A stretch of 64,000 nt of DNA, from assembly GCF_041260155.1 (NCBI RefSeq), contig NC_091932.1, forward strand, positions 27,892,838-27,956,837, in the 5' to 3' direction. The notes under the pieces are model-generated. The model worked only from the letters and a program-made list of their open reading frames with translations. It searched no databases and had not been told where the DNA came from. Position numbers and translations under genes: made by a program. Shown in pieces: positions 60,401 through 64,000 of the stretch; position 1 is the first letter of the stretch; each line of letters starts with the position of its first letter. The stretch comes from Ptychodera flava (lineage: Eukaryota; Hemichordata; Enteropneusta; Ptychoderidae).

Positions 60401-63400
60401 AGCAGGGTCCATACTTTCAGGCAACTTCATGAACTTTCTGTGGACCAACATACAATATCCAAGTTTTCCTTCTTACAATATATTTTGATATTGTTTTGAA
60501 TTTCATTTTTCCAATATCACGTCATTGAACACTGACGCTGAATATTTTGATCATGCTAAATTGATGACTTACCTCCTTTCCCTTTGGTCTCTTCAGGTTT
60601 GATATCTGTGTTTGCAGTGAAACCTGTGCCACTACTCGGCTTTGCTGTGGTTTCTGCAAGCAAAATGATACATCCAAGATTAGCACACTAATACTATCAC
60701 AGTCTCAGTATTGTCTGCAGGGGTTCCATTAATAGTCGGCAGTCGGTGATTTCTCATGATTGAGCCGGCTACTTTTTTTGAAAATTGGTACTCTTTCATC
60801 ACTAAAATATTTTTTATCTTCTGAAATGGTTCGGACAAGTATCACAAGCTGTGTGATCAAATTATTCGGCGGCTTTTATGTGAAACACAGTTTAGCTGAC
60901 AATCAACTATGATCACCTTGTAGCACGTCCAGCATGCATATCCTTAATAAAAAACAGAATTGCTACAGACGATTCTATTGGCTACTGTAATTGCTGACTC
61001 CTATGTGGTGACCTTTATATCCACCAATGAAAAAAGTGCATACTACTCCTGCCAGCCCTCATAAGTTCAATTCAAAATGGCCGATAAACACAAGAAGAGG
61101 CAATTGCAAGGTCAAGCTTCGCTGTACGATCTTGGGTTTTCAAAGCGCACCAAGGAACAAGAGAAGGGTAATTACATTGATTTAAACTGTTTTCGAAGGC
61201 AGTGACCTGATTTTTTCTCAAGGAAAAACTTACCAATTTACTACAGTTTGCTTCAATGTAGCACAGTTATTTTCACGTCTTGACCAATCAGATACCATAC
61301 TGGTATGATATATAATACTAAATATTTCCATACCTGATGTGTTACCAGTGAAGGGATACACTGGTGCGGCTGGTTTGGCTGCCTCTGTCTTGCTGTTACC
61401 GTTTGCGACCACTGAGCTCTGTATACTAGTAGTCTTGTCCCTGCCCTCCGAGGCAGCTGCTCCAAACTGGAATGGAGCTGCGGTACCGCCAAATGAGAAC
61501 CCTGAAGTTTCAGCCTTGGATTCCTTGGGCGTGGGTAAAACCTTGGCAGACACCGCAGTCTCCGTTTTCTGTCCAAATGTAAAGCCTGTCGCACTGGGTG
61601 CCGAGTCTGTAGTCTTGACTTGACCGAAGGCAAAACTGCTGCTTACGCTAGTACTGTCTGTCTTTGGAGCAAAGATAACATTTGAGGCCAACGATACATT
61701 TGAGTTGTTGTTGGAGCTTTCTGATTTGGAAACAAGCCCACCAAGGCTTGGCTTGACTGATTCTAAGTCCTTGCTTTGTTCAGCTGGCTTAGTTTCGAAC
61801 GTGATTTGTGGTGTGGAGTCCTTTGCAGCAGCAAGGCCAGTGCCCAGCGTGATGCTGGGTACACTAGAATCTGTTTTGCCGTCCACAACACTCACATTGG
61901 CTGGCGTGTTGTTTGCTTGGCTCAAGGGCTTCGTGCTGAGTTCTGAAGTCGGGAAAGTGGACATGCCTCCAAAGGTGAAGCCTGAAGGCGCGGTCCCAGT
62001 GGCAGGTGAGGTGCTGCTTGTTTCTGAGGCCCCGAATGTGAATGTGGCTGGAATTTCAATTACATAGAAACACAACATAAATCAAATGATGAAAACTAAA
62101 ATTAGAAAGCTATGGCATGTGTAACACCCAAAACTCAACAATTCCAATCGCAATACACAGAACAATGTTCACACCACCAAATTTTTACGTGGACTAAAAA
62201 ACAGAGTGATTTCACCTTTTCAGCAACATGGTTTGGCCAAAAGACATCATTATCAATGGTAAGAGTGGACCTGTTCACATGGACTTAGGGGAGAACAGGT
62301 TATGTCTTTCAAGAAAATACTCCAGTACATCCTGAATGATTCCAGCAGAGTAAATAGATCAATGTGAATGTAAATGCAAATGGATATATGAGGGTTGAAT
62401 TTGAAATAATATGATACTTATAAAGATTCCACTGGCACTTAATATTCTTATGTAGTAAATTTCTGCACTTACATTTTGGTGGACTGTCTAGCGTTGCTTG
62501 TGTTCCAGGTACTGGAGTCTGGCATGCCACGCACTTCTTGTCTGATGCTTTGTTTTGGACCCAGCAAGTGTCACATACCCACATGTCTGTTTTCTGTTTG
62601 CTAAATATTGAACCAGTCACTTCACTACTAGCACCGACTTTTTCTGAGGAGGGGACTGAGTTTTGAGCTCCGAACTTGAAATTCGCGGTTGTTGTGGTGG
62701 TGGTGTCACTGCTGTCTCCAAACTTGAACGTTGACTTGGTGGTACTTTCGCTGGCACTGCCGCCAAATTTAAATGTCGAGTTCGCCTTGGTTGAACTGTC
62801 ACTGGCAGTGCCGAACTTGAACTTCGGCGCACTTTCATTCTGACTTTCACCCGGTTTCGTCTTGCCGCATGCCACGCAATTTTTGACATCGCTCTTGTTT
62901 TGAATACAGCAGGTCGGGCACTCCCACGACCCGCTGGGCGGTTTGAACCGTTCCGCGAGACTCAACGGTTTTGACGCCCCGAATGCAATCGGAGCAGCTG
63001 AGGATTCCGGTTGGCTGCCGGGCTTGACTGTCTCACAACACGGGCATTTACTGACATCTGATGAGTTCATAATCATACAGGTCGGACATTCCCAAGATCC
63101 AGGGCTGGGTTTTGCGCCAAATATACTTGATAAAATAGGAGTCTGGGTCTCCTCCTTATGACCTGGTTTATTTTCACCACACGCTGCACAATTATTTTTA
63201 TCATTCGTGTTATAAATCATACAGACAGGACACTCCCACGATCCGGATGCTGGTGTTTTGTCCCATATACTTTTACCAGTTGTCTGTTTTGTGCTTGCAT
63301 TATCATCATTGACTGTCACTGGTGAGTCCTTGCTCCCTGATGATAACGAACTCTGTCGATAAAAAGACGATAGATCCAGAGAAATGTTAATGATTTGTAA

Positions 63401-63839
63401 TTGGAATTTCACGAGACAGTAAATATTTGGCAATTGTTTCTCTGTAATACCTAATTTTGAAGGAGAACCCCTGCTTTATATTCTTGATTTTGAAAGGAAA
63501 TGACCTAGTTTCTACGTGGAAAGTTTACAGTAAGTCATCAAATTTTGTGGCACATACTACCTCAACACTCCATCACATGCACACATGGGCTCAGAAAACT
63601 TCAATCTACATTTCAAGACAATTCACCAACTTTGACTAAATCCACAATATGCATATTGAACACTTAGTGTTTAAAAGAACATTGATATCTCTTGTACTAC
63701 GATTCTATGTGGTGTGTGGTCTGAAATTTCAGTCATATGAAACCATCATGTGTACGGCAGTCTGGACAAACAGACAAATTCTGTTAGTTGGTGGTTTATA
63801 TGCTCACCTGTTCTTTGCTCTTGACGCTTGAACTTGACT
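54479..63839 (-). CDS. NUP153: Nucleoporin NUP153, C-terminal 914 codons in 10 exons; 5' part beyond the right edge
   Basis: Exons in transcript order: 63808-63839, 62473-63352, 61334-62047, 60573-60653, 60227-60346, 59491-59631, 58799-58927, 57936-58250, 56812-57052, 54479-54572 (stop 54479-54481). Phases agree throughout. The 880 nt exon encodes four RanBP2-type zinc fingers (W-x-C-x2-C-x10-C-x2-C; for example GSWECPVC...CAAC). FKFG motifs lie between fingers 3 and 4. Later exons are FG-rich (FTFG, FSFG, FAFG, AFGS) and Ser/Thr/Ala/Pro-rich. The 94 nt last exon ends in a basic tail, GRKIKRPIRRIK. NUP153 sits on the nuclear basket; its fingers bind Ran and its FG repeats bind transport receptors. 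The 32 nt exon is a microexon. The donor at 58799 is GTCTGT, weaker than the rest. The N-terminal pore-anchoring half is not in this window. The first base pairs of 63808-63839 form an incomplete codon. Confidence 0.94.
54806..55114. mobile_element. Family C MITE copy in last NUP153 intron
   Basis: From TTAGGTCGAAAGTGCCTCGG through CTACCACTTGTGGGGACC and AACCATGTTGAATTTCAAAT to AAAGCACATTCTACCTTCA. The TTAA target appears decayed at both ends. Confidence 0.7.
55220..56239. mobile_element. 1.0 kb TTAA-flanked inverted-repeat element in last NUP153 intron
   Basis: TTAA (55220-55223 and 56236-56239) bounds perfect inverted termini AGGGGAAATTTACCC. Further in, diverged arms still pair: ACTTTCACTC-type near 55300 with its complement near 56145, and CCGGAAGTGACGT near 55345 with ACGTCACTTCCGG near 56090. 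Two opposed frames lie inside: plus 55421-55657 (MATEYRGQGKD...) and minus 55693-55974 (MAKIIGNNFKPERAI... with a Ser/Asp-rich stretch). Neither is a recognisable transposase. Interior G+C is higher than the flanks. It is probably a non-autonomous element that may carry captured or ancestral coding pieces; TTAA use suggests piggyBac-type mobilisation, which is inference. Confidence 0.75.
57338..57440. mobile_element. Family A MITE copy
   Basis: CTCTTTCACCACCATGGTTTG through GTGGACCTGTTCAC to AGGGGTGAACAGGGT. NUP153 intron between the exons at 56812 and 57936; family C follows within 50 bp. Confidence 0.65.
57485..57876. mobile_element. Family C MITE, reference copy with TTAA on both sides
   Basis: TTAA 57481-57484, then GGTAGAATGCGCCTCGGGGA; the far end is AAGGAGCATACTATC then TTAA 57877-57880. 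Interior has CTACCACTTGTGGTGGCTTC, ATGACAGCCATTTTGAATTT and GAGGAAAGTTCGAGCAAAAG. At 392 bp it looks full length. Confidence 0.8.
59715..59978. mobile_element. Family C MITE copy
   Basis: Reverse orientation: CAGTGACCCCTGATTTTATC, CTTGAAATTCAAAATGGCTG, CCGAGGCGCATTCTAC and then TTAA region at 59979-59982. NUP153 intron just upstream (in plus coordinates, after) of the exon ending at 59631. Confidence 0.65.
61077..61167 (+). pseudogene. Orphan first exon of a hAT/ZMYM-like multicopy protein in a NUP153 intron
   Basis: On the plus strand, opposite NUP153, ATG at 61077 opens MADKHKKRQLQGQASLYDLG followed by FSKRTKEQEKG, then a splice donor GGTAAT at 61168. A basic start with SLYDLGFSKR resembles the N-termini of multicopy zinc-finger/hAT-derived proteins (KIAA1586/ZNF862-like, which start with KKQxSLxxFGF-type motifs); that comparison is from memory and weak. 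A CCAAT occurs 55 bp upstream. No later exon of such a protein is seen before or beyond NUP153's exon at 61334, so it is likely a stranded fragment of a mobile or duplicated gene, with its own former promoter. Confidence 0.35.
62211..62302. mobile_element. Family A MITE copy
   Basis: CACCTTTTCAGCAACATGGT, GACCTGTTCACATGGACTTA, GGGGAGAACAGGTTATG: a diverged copy in the NUP153 intron between the FG exon and the zinc-finger exon. Confidence 0.55.
63460..63562. mobile_element. Family C MITE fragment
   Basis: GAACCCCTGCTTTATATTCT, ACGTGGAAAGTTTACAGTAA and GGCACATACTACCTCAA mark the 3' third of the family. NUP153 intron next to the zinc-finger exon. Confidence 0.5.
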
Positions 63840-64000
63840 CTGGAAAAGACAATACGTGAAAATGACATTTATGATAGATGCAATTACCACCAGAGGTAAA
63901 CAACAGTGGGCAGTGGAAGAGATATGTAAAAGTGGCCAAGTTTGAACACCAAAGCCAACATCTTGCCATTTAAAACTTTTAAAGTTTGAACAGATCAATC

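Noticed and set aside
61339-62067. Plus-strand frames of 94 and 120 codons
   Set aside because: They are the antisense of the NUP153 FG exon 61334-62047, where low-complexity codon use leaves the opposite strand open.
1-64000. tRNA, rRNA, CRISPR, retroviral or Polinton-like elements
   Set aside because: I looked for tRNA box sequences, reverse-transcriptase YxDD-type motifs, long terminal repeats and regularly spaced palindromic repeats and found none that held up.

Overview
This window is animal nuclear DNA: AT-rich, intron-rich, with GT/AG introns and many short inverted-repeat transposons. The proteins look bilaterian and resemble their vertebrate orthologues. The style suggests a marine invertebrate deuterostome (hemichordate, echinoderm or cephalochordate). 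That placement is an impression, not something a diagnostic sequence here proves.

I rebuilt six protein genes exon by exon. Five are complete, although PPP1R8 carries one frame break. The sixth, NUP153, runs off the right edge. From left to right: PTER (minus, 7 exons, 365 aa, 5677-12673); VPS28 (minus, 7 exons, 218 aa, 16162-20504); NSMCE1 (plus, 7 exons, 261 aa, 21143-27813); a TMEM14-family gene (minus, 4 exons, 100 aa, 30449-32787); PPP1R8/NIPP1 (plus, 7 exons, 33070-42873, exon 6 one base short of keeping frame); and the 3' two-thirds of NUP153 (minus, 10 exons, 54479-63839). VPS28/NSMCE1 and TMEM14/PPP1R8 are head-to-head pairs with 638 bp and 282 bp between start codons. NSMCE1/TMEM14 and PPP1R8/NUP153 converge. 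The genes have unrelated housekeeping jobs: amidohydrolase, ESCRT-I, SMC5/6 complex, membrane protein, PP1 and splicing regulation, nuclear pore basket.

The remaining DNA is dominated by repeats. Two arrays with a ~146 bp period and the same 3' tail lie at 1-1310 and 33600-34640. A separate array with an exact 150 bp period lies at 3425-4180. At least four families of small inverted-repeat elements (A-D below) appear to use TTAA targets, and several copies abut or nest. Other elements are a TTA-flanked Harbinger-like element (8945-9810), a 404 bp element with ~80 bp arms (26567-26970), a 1.1 kb element in PPP1R8 intron 1 (36361-37459), a 1.0 kb TTAA element in the last NUP153 intron (55220-56239), a 234 bp near-perfect palindrome (15134-15367), and two inverted copies of one GC-rich repeat 35 kb apart (13749-13965 and 48640-48820).

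I saw no rRNA, tRNA, CRISPR array, retroviral or Polinton-like element. The most unusual items are the PPP1R8 frame break beside a fresh 43 bp duplication at the next splice acceptor, the orphan plus-strand first exon inside a NUP153 intron (61077-61167), and the dense TTAA-targeted element set.
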